From positions 496,001-560,000 of the forward strand of contig NZ_WNXD01000002.1 of assembly GCF_014172375.1 (NCBI RefSeq): a stretch of 64,000 nt of DNA, read 5' to 3'. Position numbers and translations under genes: made by a program. Below the pieces are notes generated by a model. That model did no database searches. It was not told where the DNA came from and saw only the letters and a program-made list of their open reading frames with translations. Below, piece by piece: positions 33,936 to 42,348 of the stretch (position 1 is the stretch's first letter; each line of letters opens with the position of its first letter). The DNA comes from Pedobacter planticolens (GTDB lineage: Bacteria; Bacteroidota; Bacteroidia; Sphingobacteriales; Sphingobacteriaceae).

Positions 33936-35651
33936 TTATTTCTTAATTGGTGCTTTTTTAGGTTGTGCTGCTGGAGTATTAAGTATCTTCAAATTATCTG
34001 CAGCATATGTATTTGCAGGATCGATAGCTAAAGTTTTATTAAAATATTCTTTCGCTTTTTCTTTATCAACACCTGAATAATAGAAACCTAAATAATTATA
34101 AGAGTCAGCCAAATCTTTAACGTGCGCTGCAGCCTTTTCTGGTTTAGTTACTGTAAGAAGTGTTATATATTTTTCATAAAAAGGCACTGCTAATCCTTTC
34201 TGAGTTTCTGGATTATCTATTACGTCAATAGCTTTATTGATACGAGCTCTATAAAGAAAAGCTGGATCGTATTCGGGAGCTAATGTAATTACTTTAGCAA
34301 GCGCAGAGTCACTTTCTACAAGCATAGCTCTATCCTTAGCACCAGATTTCACATATTCAGCTAATGCTAAATAGTAATAATTCATTGCCATATTAGGATT
34401 TTTAGAATTCAATGAAATTACTTTCTTGAAAACTGGAATTGCTTTATCATAGTTTTTTGCCGCATAGTATTTCTTACCTATTTCAGCTAAATCCTCTACT
34501 TTACTAGAATCCAACTCAACACCTTTCGTAATATTAACCACCGCTAAGCTATCACTTCCAGTATTTTGCAAAGCTTTACCTAAATAAAGGTAATCTAAGC
34601 CAATGATACGAGAAGCATCTTGTTTACGAGCAAACAATTCATTCATAAATTGTACACCTTGAGGATAATTTTTATTCTCAATTGCAGAATAACCGCGCAT
34701 ACGTATTACAATGAATGTTTTTGGGTTATTAGCATCTGGTGCATTTAAAGTTGCTACTTCATTTGATAATGTAACGAAATCATCAGCGTAAACTAAAAAC
34801 TGAACATAACGTAAACGCGATTCAAAAGATTTATCTGTTAAGTCTAAATATTTTTTATAATTAGTTAAGGCCTCAGCTCTTCTAGCAGCACCATTTTTCG
34901 GATCTTGGTAAGACCATTGTAAATCTAATTCTGCTAATTCACGATAAGCTGGACCATAATTAGGATCTGCCGCGGTTGCTTTTTTCAATTGTGCTTCTGC
35001 TTCTGCAAATGCATAAGCTTCTCTATACATTTTACCAATTTGTACATTCACACGATATAAAGCAGGATTGATATCCGTTGCTCTTAAATAAACATTATAA
35101 GCTTCACTGTTCTTTTTCTGCAAAGCGTAATAATCTCCTAAAGCAACAAATGTTTCAGGATCTTTATCTTTTGAATCTAATTCATCTGCTTTTTGCAAAT
35201 TCGGAAGTGAAGCGGCATAATCAGGTGTTTTTTGATCTAAATAAGCCTTACCAATGGTTAGGTAAGTTTGATAGTCTTTCATACCAAATGACAAAGCTTT
35301 ATCAAAATTTGTTTTTGCAGAGGCTGCATTATCCGATTTCAAATCTGCGTGACCTAGACCAACATAGTTTAATGCATATTTAGGTTCTGCAGTTATCCCT
35401 TTTGTAAATACCGCTCTTGCAGAATCAATTTCATCTGTACGTAAATATACTTCACCAAGGTTAAAATAATTTTCCCCTTTGGTTGCTTGAGAGCTTATAA
35501 GTGTTTTAAGCATTGAGCTAGCTTTTTGATACTGCTCTGCATCCATGGCCTTCTTCGCATCAGCTAAACTTTGAGCAAATGTGGCACCACCCATCATTAC
35601 TAAACCTAAACTTAAGGTTATTGCTTTCTTAATCATTTTCATTGTCATCAT
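33936..35651 (-). CDS. Exported tetratricopeptide-repeat protein
   Basis: The protein is about 571 residues from the ATG at 35651; a GTG at 35681 gives a longer, less signal-like N-terminus, and ATGs at 35642 and 35636 are also possible. The signal peptide is KKAITLSLGLVMMGGATFAQS. The rest is a chain of helix pairs with TPR features such as GENYFNLGEVYLRTDEIDSARAVF, ALNYVGLGHADLKSDNA and YNYLGFYYSGVDKEKAKEYFNKTL. The C-terminus is basic and Pro/Lys-rich (QPKKAPIKK). It lies downstream of the TonB/ExbBD and PstS-like genes; a role as periplasmic scaffold for that system is inferred from position only. Confidence 0.85.
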   Translation of the reverse strand: MMTMKMIKKAITLSLGLVMMGGATFAQSLADAKKAMDAEQYQKASSMLKTLISSQATKGENYFNLGEVYLRTDEIDSARAVFTKGITAEPKYALNYVGLGHADLKSDNAASAKTNFDKALSFGMKDYQTYLTIGKAYLDQKTPDYAASLPNLQKADELDSKDKDPETFVALGDYYALQKKNSEAYNVYLRATDINPALYRVNVQIGKMYREAYAFAEAEAQLKKATAADPNYGPAYRELAELDLQWSYQDPKNGAARRAEALTNYKKYLDLTDKSFESRLRYVQFLVYADDFVTLSNEVATLNAPDANNPKTFIVIRMRGYSAIENKNYPQGVQFMNELFARKQDASRIIGLDYLYLGKALQNTGSDSLAVVNITKGVELDSSKVEDLAEIGKKYYAAKNYDKAIPVFKKVISLNSKNPNMAMNYYYLALAEYVKSGAKDRAMLVESDSALAKVITLAPEYDPAFLYRARINKAIDVIDNPETQKGLAVPFYEKYITLLTVTKPEKAAAHVKDLADSYNYLGFYYSGVDKEKAKEYFNKTLAIDPANTYAADNLKILNTPAAQPKKAPIKK

Positions 35652-35734
35652 TTGTTTTAATCGAAATAACTTTTCCTGCACCTTTATCTGGTTCTGTTAC
35701 AGCAATGTTCTTTTCATTAGTTTTAATATTAATT

Positions 35735-36640
35735 TTAGTTCGTGTTTCTTATGTTAAAATCTCTTGATACCATCTTATGAGGACCTAGTCCTGATTTGAG
35801 TACAATTAACTGTCCACGAGGGCTAGTTAACCAATTTGCAAATCCTGTGCCTAAACCATCTCTTCCTTCAGCATTCATTATATAAACATTCCTTAAAAAA
35901 GGATAAATTCCATTAATTAGGTTATTCTGGGTAGGTTTATAGAACAAACTATCGCCCTTTTTACCAGCTAAATTCTTAACTCCCATTACTTTAATATTTG
36001 GCAAAGATGCCGAAATTTCTTTATTATTCTCTAACAACCAATTAACACCTACTACACCGATATAATCTTTATGATCAGCGATGTATTTAATTACATCATT
36101 ATTCGATTGTAAGGTATAAACTCCAGCTTTAGGTAATTCTTTAACTTTTGCAGAGTCTCTAAAATATCTTATTGTACTAGAATAAGCATTATCAAAAACT
36201 AATTTCTTATTGCTAGTAGCAGTGCCTTTTAAAATATCTAATACTTCTTTTACAGTAATATTAGTATCTACATTGGCAGCATTTGTTATTAATGCAATTC
36301 CATCAATTGCAAATCGATCTGTAAAAACAGCAATTTGCTTTTGTTTATAATAACGTTCTTCTTCGGGTTTTAGCATCCGAGATAGCACTATCATTTTAAC
36401 TTTACCATTTAAAAAATCAGGCAAAATCTTGTTCTCATTCCCTAAAATAGTCGTTACTTTTGCATCAGGATAATCGCTTTTAAAAACTTCTATTTGATCA
36501 TCTAAAATACGAGCAAAAGATTCATCCACCAATAATTCAGTTGTCCCCGATGTTCTTGTTTCAGGAATTCCACCTTTTTTTTGTCCTCTATTGCAGGATA
36601 AAATAGCTAATAGTACTAGTGCAAAACCTATATTTTTCAT
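35735..36640 (-). CDS. PstS-like substrate-binding lipoprotein
   Basis: The 301-residue lipoprotein has a lipobox (AILSC, Cys at about 16). The body resembles the phosphate-binding PstS fold: TTELLVDESFARILDDQIEVFKSDYPDAKV near the start, DRFAIDGIALITNAANVD, DYIGVVGVNWL, and YPFLRNVYIMNAEGRDGLGTGFANWLTSPRGQ at the end (quoted in part). No pstC, pstA or pstB genes are here. It is embedded after tonB, overlapping the small membrane protein gene by 4 nt. The ligand is not known; phosphate is a guess from fold only. Confidence 0.82.
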   Translation of the reverse strand: MKNIGFALVLLAILSCNRGQKKGGIPETRTSGTTELLVDESFARILDDQIEVFKSDYPDAKVTTILGNENKILPDFLNGKVKMIVLSRMLKPEEERYYKQKQIAVFTDRFAIDGIALITNAANVDTNITVKEVLDILKGTATSNKKLVFDNAYSSTIRYFRDSAKVKELPKAGVYTLQSNNDVIKYIADHKDYIGVVGVNWLLENNKEISASLPNIKVMGVKNLAGKKGDSLFYKPTQNNLINGIYPFLRNVYIMNAEGRDGLGTGFANWLTSPRGQLIVLKSGLGPHKMVSRDFNIRNTN

Positions 36641-36873
36641 CGCTCGATAGTATCTTTTTGATTGATTAATCGATAAAATCTAATCAAAGCGTAAACTATT
36701 AATCCTACACCAAATATGATTCTATATTTTGCTTCCATTTCTAATGGGATTAAATTCTTCCAGAAAATGAGGATAGAACCTAATACCAAATAAAAAAGAA
36801 ACATCGTAAGCCCTAAAATAAACAGAAATCGCTGTTGTGGCGATTTCTGTTTAAAGTAATTCAGATTAAACAT
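36637..36873 (-). CDS. Small two-helix membrane protein of unknown function
   Basis: The 78-residue protein has two hydrophobic segments, at about residues 16-38 (RFLFILGLTMFLFYLVLGSIL) and 48-66 (IIFGVGLIVYALIRFYRLI), with basic ends. I recognise no named family. It sits 8 nt downstream of tonB and overlaps the PstS-like gene by 4 nt, so it is part of the exb-tonB operon and may assist that complex. Confidence 0.7.
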   Translation of the reverse strand: MFNLNYFKQKSPQQRFLFILGLTMFLFYLVLGSILIFWKNLIPLEMEAKYRIIFGVGLIVYALIRFYRLINQKDTIER

Positions 36874-36881
36874 GTTGATGT

Positions 36882-37703
36882 TTATTGTTGCAGGTTAAAT
36901 TTAATTGGAATATTATATTTAACACGTACAGGTTTACCATTTTGCATGCCAGGATTCCAGCGTTTACTTGCTCTTAACACTCTAATCGCTTCTTCATCCA
37001 TTCCATAACCTACTTTTCTATCAACTTTAGCATCGGTTACAGAACCATCTTTTTCAACTGTAAATGATAAAAATAGTGTTCCAGAAATTCCCGCTTCAGT
37101 TGCCATTGCTGGATATTTAATTCCATTGGCTAAATAATCATAGAATTTCTGAATACCACCTGGATAGTTAGGTGGATTCTCCATACTTACAAAATTGTAA
37201 ACTGTATTATCCTCTACTTGTACTGCTTGTTTTGGTCCTTCACCTGCTGGTGCAATTTGCACGATATCTGCTGATGGATCACCTTCAATTGTTTTTTGTC
37301 CAGGATCTGCCTTTTTCAAATCTTCTGCTTTAGGCGGTTCTTCATCACGCACTTCGTTATCCGGCTTCACAATTGGAGGAGGAAATTTAATTTGATCCTG
37401 CTTTGGTGGAGGTGGCTCAACTGGTGGAGGTGTTTTCACATCTGGATTAATTGGTGGAGGTGGCTGCATAACCATTTCAACCACTTTCTCCTTAGGTGGT
37501 TCAGGCAATATTCCTGCAATCAGAGCGTAAATTTTTGGCGCTAAGAACAGTAATATAAATATTGCCGATGCAATAAATAGCGATTTAGATGTATTAGCCG
37601 CGTTAGTTTGACGAAGCTCGTAAGCTCCATAATTCTTATTCTTTTTGGCAAATATTACATCAAGCCACTCTTTGTTAAATAAATCTATTTTAGATCCAAA
37701 CAT
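36882..37703 (-). CDS. tonB: TonB family energy transducer
   Basis: The 273-residue protein has an N-terminal cytoplasmic segment with KNKNYGAYELRQ, a membrane helix at about 43-62, a long proline-rich periplasmic spacer (PPPPINPDVKTPPPVEPPPP, about 85-105) and a C-terminal TonB domain. That domain contains YPAMATEAGISGTLFLSFTVEKDGSV and ends KYNIPIKFNLQQ. It couples ExbB/ExbD proton flow to outer-membrane TonB-dependent transporters such as SusC-type proteins. It is encoded 30 nt after the second exbD. Confidence 0.94.
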   Translation of the reverse strand: MFGSKIDLFNKEWLDVIFAKKNKNYGAYELRQTNAANTSKSLFIASAIFILLFLAPKIYALIAGILPEPPKEKVVEMVMQPPPPINPDVKTPPPVEPPPPKQDQIKFPPPIVKPDNEVRDEEPPKAEDLKKADPGQKTIEGDPSADIVQIAPAGEGPKQAVQVEDNTVYNFVSMENPPNYPGGIQKFYDYLANGIKYPAMATEAGISGTLFLSFTVEKDGSVTDAKVDRKVGYGMDEEAIRVLRASKRWNPGMQNGKPVRVKYNIPIKFNLQQ

Positions 37704-37733
37704 TGCTTAATATTTTAATTTGTTATTATTTTA

Positions 37734-38276
37734 TTATAAAATCCCACCTGTTTTCATAGCTTCTTTTTCACTATCCATTAGGTGTTTAGGATCATCATCA
37801 ATAGCTGGTGCATTAATATTAGTTTTAGTAATATTCAATTCATCCATGATATTAACAAAGTTTTCGTAAGTAGATGCATCGGTAGGTTTCACCACAATAA
37901 TGATGTCTTTACCCATTTTATCTTTTACTTCTTGTTTATTTTTCAGGAGTGATGCTCTAATATCATTAAAACCTTCAATAGTTGGTGTTGATTTACCAGC
38001 CTCTCCCATGTACCATGCAATTTTATCGTTCTTACCTAATAAAATCGTCATCGTTTGAGATGCTTTCAACTCAAGTTTATTTAAATCTTTAACGTCTTTA
38101 TCGGGTTTAGCAATATCCATTGCTAATGGTTTTGATAAGGAAGTAGTTAGCATGAAGAAAGTAATCAATAAGAACGCTAAATCAACCATTGCGGTTAAAT
38201 CTACACGTGTAGATTGTTTTTTACTTCTTACTTTGCCACCTTTGCCGCCATCCCCACCTGTATTTAATTCTGCCAT
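37734..38276 (-). CDS. exbD: ExbD/TolR biopolymer transport protein (copy 2 of the locus)
   Basis: The 180-residue protein has a basic N-terminus, then VDLTAMVDLAFLLITFFMLTTS with the membrane-embedded Asp used for proton coupling, and a periplasmic domain with MTILLGKNDKIAWYMGEAGKSTP. It is closely similar to the lone ExbD at 44773, and more distant from the ExbD directly upstream. Two different ExbD proteins next to one ExbB and one TonB is a known Bacteroidota layout. Confidence 0.93.
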   Translation of the reverse strand: MAELNTGGDGGKGGKVRSKKQSTRVDLTAMVDLAFLLITFFMLTTSLSKPLAMDIAKPDKDVKDLNKLELKASQTMTILLGKNDKIAWYMGEAGKSTPTIEGFNDIRASLLKNKQEVKDKMGKDIIIVVKPTDASTYENFVNIMDELNITKTNINAPAIDDDPKHLMDSEKEAMKTGGIL

Positions 38277-38284
38277 AGTATATA

Positions 38285-38905
38285 TTATTTAGCAGCAGCC
38301 TCGGCTGATGTAATTAAACTAAATTTGTTAACTTGTTGTTTTTGAAGTACATCTACAATTTTTCTAATTGTTGGATATTCTTCTTTTGAATCTCCCTTAA
38401 TACTGATACGCATTTCGGTATTGTGCAATTCAGCCGTAGCTCTACGAGATTGCTCTATCCATCTGTATAGTTCTCCATTAGTTGTAGAATCTGTAGGAAT
38501 TCCGTTTAGCTTAGCTTCAAATTTTGCACGATCATCACCATTCAAATTAATGAACTGTTTTAGGTTACCAAATGGAACGCCAAATGATGAAATTACACCA
38601 AAACGTTTAGCTTCATCTTCAGTAAATGAAGTGCTATATAATGTAGCCATTTTTTGCAAGGTCAATTTTTTTACGTCTTGACCTATGATTTCTATAAAAA
38701 CTTTCCCTTTACCGATACTCAATATTGCCAAATCTTTATCAGGCACTTTAAATTGAACCGAAGACGATGGAGTTTTAATATCCAAAGGATCTGGTTGACG
38801 GGAAGTTGCCGTTAAAATAAAGAAAGTTAACAACAAGAAAGCCACATCGCACATTGCGGTCATGTCTACTGAGGTACTCTTTCTAGGAACTTTTATTCTG
38901 CCCAT
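38285..38905 (-). CDS. exbD: ExbD/TolR biopolymer transport protein (copy 1 of the locus)
   Basis: The 206-residue protein begins MGRIKVPRKSTSVDMTAMCDVAFLLLTFFILTA, with the single helix and its conserved Asp at about residue 20. The periplasmic part is longer than in copy 2 (TDSTTNGELYRWIEQSRRATAELHN) and ends with a PTIRKIVDVLQKQQVNKFSLIT segment typical of ExbD C-terminal domains. It lies 84 nt after exbB and 8 nt before the second exbD. Confidence 0.93.
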   Translation of the reverse strand: MGRIKVPRKSTSVDMTAMCDVAFLLLTFFILTATSRQPDPLDIKTPSSSVQFKVPDKDLAILSIGKGKVFIEIIGQDVKKLTLQKMATLYSTSFTEDEAKRFGVISSFGVPFGNLKQFINLNGDDRAKFEAKLNGIPTDSTTNGELYRWIEQSRRATAELHNTEMRISIKGDSKEEYPTIRKIVDVLQKQQVNKFSLITSAEAAAK

Positions 38906-38989
38906 GATATAAAAAATATAATATTTTAATTAATGATGTTAATTTTTCCGGTTTTCCATAAAAGCCGGCAAAAAAAATTAAAATAATTT

Positions 38990-39871
38990 TTATTTATGGG
39001 TAGAAGCGTAAGTTTGGATGATGCTGAAACCTGCTTCATCAATAGCATAAGTCAATTTATCGATTTTCGAAGTCAAGATATTATACATGATAATTGCAAG
39101 AGTAGAAGTACCAATACCTGTAGCTGTGTTAATCAAAGCCTCAGAAATACCAGTTGCTAATGCCGCTTGATCTGGTGCTCCAGAGTTGGCCAAACCACCA
39201 AACGCTTTAATCATACCTGTTACTGTACCTAATAGACCCATTAACGTACCTACTGATACCAAAGTAGCAATGATTGTTAAGTTTTGCTCTAACATTGGCA
39301 TTTCCAATGAAGTAGCTTCTTCGATGTCTTTTTGGATAGCTAAACATTTTTGATCTGTATCCATGTTTTGCTCAGTTTCCATCTCGCCATATTTTTTAAG
39401 ACCAGATTTAATTACGTTTGCAACAGAACCTTCTTGTTTATCGCATTCTGCAGCTGCTGCTGAGATATTACCTGAACTTAAAAGTGATTGAATTTTTTTA
39501 ACGAAAGAATCTAAACTTCCTTTACCTGTTGCTTTACCAATTACAATTAAACGCTCAATTGAGAATACGAATACCATTAAAAGCATACCCATCAAAATTG
39601 GAACGATAAATCCGCCTTTGTAAGCCATACCACCATAGTTACCAACTTTAGGTAAAATGTGAGCTGTGTCATCATTAAAGAAAGCTAATGAAACTGTACT
39701 GTTTGCCTTTGCAATAGAATCATCAATTGTAAAGTTTGATGGTTTACCCAATACAAAGATGAAAAGTGTTACCCCAATAAGGATACAAATAGGAATTACA
39801 AGAGTTGCAAATAAATTAGATGCAGTTGAACTCTCTTTTTTAACTGTTGTTGGTTTTGGTGCGTTTGCCAT
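38990..39871 (-). CDS. exbB: MotA/TolQ/ExbB proton channel family protein
   Basis: The 293-residue protein has an extra N-terminal helix (about 18-45), a second at about 88-108 (GFIVPILMGMLLMVFVFSIERLIVIG) and the MotA_TolQ_ExbB domain. Key segments are NLTIIATLVSVGTLMGLLGTVTGMIKAF and ATGISEALINTATGIGTSTLAIIMYN. It forms the proton channel with ExbD. It is the first gene of the exbB-exbD-exbD-tonB locus. Confidence 0.95.
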   Translation of the reverse strand: MANAPKPTTVKKESSTASNLFATLVIPICILIGVTLFIFVLGKPSNFTIDDSIAKANSTVSLAFFNDDTAHILPKVGNYGGMAYKGGFIVPILMGMLLMVFVFSIERLIVIGKATGKGSLDSFVKKIQSLLSSGNISAAAAECDKQEGSVANVIKSGLKKYGEMETEQNMDTDQKCLAIQKDIEEATSLEMPMLEQNLTIIATLVSVGTLMGLLGTVTGMIKAFGGLANSGAPDQAALATGISEALINTATGIGTSTLAIIMYNILTSKIDKLTYAIDEAGFSIIQTYASTHK

Positions 39872-39976
39872 TTTTTTTTAGTTTTTTAGTTTTTAGTACT
39901 TGTTTTAAATTTAAAGAAATTATTTAAATAATATAGTAATACACACAACGTTTATTGAAATTAATTGTTGCGTTAG

Positions 39977-40006
39977 CAAATTTATAAATTGATTTTAAAT
40001 TACAAA
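39977..40006 (-). promoter_or_regulatory. Promoter of the exbB-tonB locus
   Basis: On the minus strand TTTG (40006-40003), an 18-nt spacer, and TAAATTTG (39984-39977) match the Bacteroidota consensus in both boxes. The ATG is about 105 nt further on, leaving an A/T-rich leader. Confidence 0.7.
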
Positions 40007-40074
40007 TTAAATAATCGTTACACAATTAATTCGTTACGCTAGCCCTCTTTTTTATTGTTAAGGAAAGTGCATAA

Positions 40075-40106
40075 CCAAAAAAGATTGCCTTTGTTCGAGA
40101 CAATCT
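40075..40106 (-). terminator. Terminator of pckA
   Basis: AGATTG (40082-40087) and CAATCT (40101-40106) form the stem, and on the minus strand a TTTTTT run follows. It lies 57 nt past the pckA stop. Confidence 0.65.
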
Positions 40107-40162
40107 TCCGCAATTAAAACTAAAAATTTAATTAAAAGCAAATTTTAAGTGAAAAAAATACA

Positions 40163-41767
40163 TTAAAGTACGTTTTCAACCACTTTTGGGAGTGCATTTT
40201 GAATTTCTTCGTTTGCAAAGTCCTCAAACTGTTTAAAGTTTTCTAAAAATGCTGTTGCTAATTCATTTGCCTTGTTATCGTAATTTTGAGAACTTGCCCA
40301 TGTATTTCTAGGATTTAAAATTTCTGAAGGTACATCTGGACAATTTGTTGGCATTAACAATCCAAATACTGGATGTTCTATAAAATCGGCTTTTGCCAAA
40401 CTTCCATTTAATGCTGCACTAATCATTGCTCGGGTATAACTCAATTTCATTCTATTTCCTACTCCATAAGGGCCGCCACTCCACCCTGTGTTTACTAACC
40501 ATACATTCACTTTATGTTTTTCCATCTTTTCTCCCAATAATTTGGCATACTTAGCAGGATGTAAGGGTAAAAATGCTTTACCAAAACAAGCAGAGAAAGT
40601 TAATTGAGGTTCGGTAACACCCGCTTCGGTACCAGCTACTTTTGCGGTGTAGCCAGATATAAAATGAAACATCGCCTGACCTGGTGTTAGTTTAGAAATT
40701 GGAGGAAGCACCCCAAATGCATCAGCCGTTAAGAAAAAAATATTTTTTGGAATTGAAGCTACAGAAGGCACCATGGCATTATCTATGTAATTTATTGGAT
40801 AAGCAACTCTGGTGTTTTCTGTTTTATCAATATTTGAAAAATCTACCGTACGTGTATTTGGGAAATAATTTGTGTTTTCTAATAATGAGCCGAATTTAAT
40901 CGCATTAAAGATTTGTGGTTCTTTTTCTGCTGTCAGATCTATGCATTTGGCATAACAACCCCCTTCAAAATTAAATACTGAATTTTCTCCCCAACCGTGT
41001 TCATCATCGCCAATTAAAGCTCTTTTTGGATCAGCAGATAAAGTTGTTTTTCCAGTTCCCGATAATCCAAAAAAGATAGCGGTATCTCCATCTTCGCCTA
41101 CATTGGCAGAGCAATGCATAGATAATGTTTTCTTTTGTTCTGGCAATATAAAGTTTAATACAGAGAAGATTCCTTTTTTAATTTCGCCAGTATATGCTGT
41201 CCCGCCTATTAAAATCATCTTCTTTGAAAAATTTAAAATAGAGAAATTAGCTTGGCGAGTTCCATCTGTTAAAGGATTAGCTAAAAATGAGGGTACTGCT
41301 ATAATTGTCCACTCGGGTTGTGTAGGCAATTCCTCTTCTGGGAATCTTAAGAATAAGTTATTCGCAAAAAGATTTTGGAACGCATGTTCTGTAACTACGC
41401 GAATAGTGGTTTTATAATTTTCATCCGCACATGCATACGCATCGCGAACATAAATCTGTTTTGAATTTAAGTGATTCGTTATTTTATCAAATAGTTGATC
41501 GAAATGTGCTGGACTAATTTTAATATTGATATCGCCCCACCAAACTGCATTTTCTGTTATTTCATCGCACACTATAAAACGATCTTTAGGAGAACGTCCA
41601 GTAAATTTACCCGTATCAACTGCTAATGCGCCGTTATCAGCTAAAGTACCTTCTGCGTTTTTTAAAGCTTCTTCAACTAGTTCTGCTACGCTTAATTGAT
41701 ATTTAACTGTTTTAGCACTTAAATTTAGATAGCCTAAATCGGGCTGCTTTACATTTTTATTGCTCAT
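40163..41767 (-). CDS. pckA: Phosphoenolpyruvate carboxykinase (ATP)
   Basis: The 534-residue enzyme converts oxaloacetate and ATP to PEP, CO2 and ADP, for gluconeogenesis or, in the reverse direction, for anaplerotic carboxylation. It has the P-loop in FFGLSGTGKTTLSADP (about 238-253), the IGDDEHGWGENSVFNFEGGCYAK metal site, TGRSPKDRFIVCDE near the N-terminus and the C-terminal NTGWSGGPYGVGNRMKLSYTRAM. Length matches the ATP-dependent family. It is monocistronic with its own promoter and terminator. Confidence 0.97.
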   Translation of the reverse strand: MSNKNVKQPDLGYLNLSAKTVKYQLSVAELVEEALKNAEGTLADNGALAVDTGKFTGRSPKDRFIVCDEITENAVWWGDINIKISPAHFDQLFDKITNHLNSKQIYVRDAYACADENYKTTIRVVTEHAFQNLFANNLFLRFPEEELPTQPEWTIIAVPSFLANPLTDGTRQANFSILNFSKKMILIGGTAYTGEIKKGIFSVLNFILPEQKKTLSMHCSANVGEDGDTAIFFGLSGTGKTTLSADPKRALIGDDEHGWGENSVFNFEGGCYAKCIDLTAEKEPQIFNAIKFGSLLENTNYFPNTRTVDFSNIDKTENTRVAYPINYIDNAMVPSVASIPKNIFFLTADAFGVLPPISKLTPGQAMFHFISGYTAKVAGTEAGVTEPQLTFSACFGKAFLPLHPAKYAKLLGEKMEKHKVNVWLVNTGWSGGPYGVGNRMKLSYTRAMISAALNGSLAKADFIEHPVFGLLMPTNCPDVPSEILNPRNTWASSQNYDNKANELATAFLENFKQFEDFANEEIQNALPKVVENVL

Positions 41768-41787
41768 ATATTTGGTTTAATATCATG

Positions 41788-41795
41788 CAAAGCTA
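41788..41795 (-). promoter_or_regulatory. -7 box of pckA
   Basis: Minus-strand TAGCTTTG is a full TAnnTTTG match about 20 nt upstream of the pckA ATG. A T-rich TTTTTTG lies 14 nt further up, closer than the usual -33 spacing. Confidence 0.5.
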
Positions 41796-41911
41796 AGCAG
41801 ATATTAACGCAAAAAATATGCTTTTTCAGGAAAAATTTTACTTATTGTGGCAAATACACTAACATATAAAGCATTTATAATCAATGTTTTATGTTAAAAA
41901 TTAATACTATA

Positions 41912-42268
41912 TTAACCTCCAGATTTTTTTACTTTGTAACCTTCTTTTTGGAGTATTAAAATCACCTTATCTCTAAAATCTCCTTGTATTAAAATTTCTC
42001 CATCTTTAGCTGCTCCACCAACCCCACATTTTGTTTTCAGCATTTTACCTAAAAGCACTAATTTTTCTTCACTTCCTCTAAATCCAGTAATTAAAGTTAC
42101 GGCTTTACCACCTCTATTTTTTCTATCGAGTGTAACTCTTAAATCTTGTTGCGCATTTGTGATTGGCTCTTCAGTTGATGGAGTTTCTTCATCGTAAACA
42201 AAAGAAGAATCTGTTGAATACATTATTCCGCCGAAATCGCTAATTATCTTTTTTTTCTCTTTAGCCAC
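41912..42268 (-). CDS. SUI1/eIF1-like translation factor (YciH type)
   Basis: The protein is 118 residues from a GTG at 42268, whose product would begin MAKEKKKIISDFGG. That fits the family better than the longer frame, whose first residues run into an intergenic repeat. The SUI1 core is LRVTLDRKNRGGKAVTLITGFRG, GKMLKTKCGVGGAAKDGEILIQGDF and VILILQKEGYKVKKSG. Bacterial SUI1 proteins bind the 30S subunit, and their cellular role is uncertain. It follows the diacylglycerol-kinase-like gene by 80 nt. Confidence 0.9.
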   Translation of the reverse strand: MAKEKKKIISDFGGIMYSTDSSFVYDEETPSTEEPITNAQQDLRVTLDRKNRGGKAVTLITGFRGSEEKLVLLGKMLKTKCGVGGAAKDGEILIQGDFRDKVILILQKEGYKVKKSGG

Positions 42269-42289
42269 TGTTTTTAATTTAATTTTTTT

Positions 42290-42338
42290 GCCACAGATGC
42301 ACAGATTAAAATGCATTTAAAATCTGCTAATCAGCGGC
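42290..42338. repeat. Imperfect GCCACAGATGCACAGATT palindrome
   Basis: The arms 42290-42307 and 42321-42338 are reverse complements at 13 of 18 positions. The CCACAGAT..CACAGATT pattern resembles a dispersed intergenic element I know from Bacteroidota genomes. It fills the spacer between the lipid-kinase and SUI1 genes. Confidence 0.55.
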
Positions 42339-42348
42339 TATATTATTT

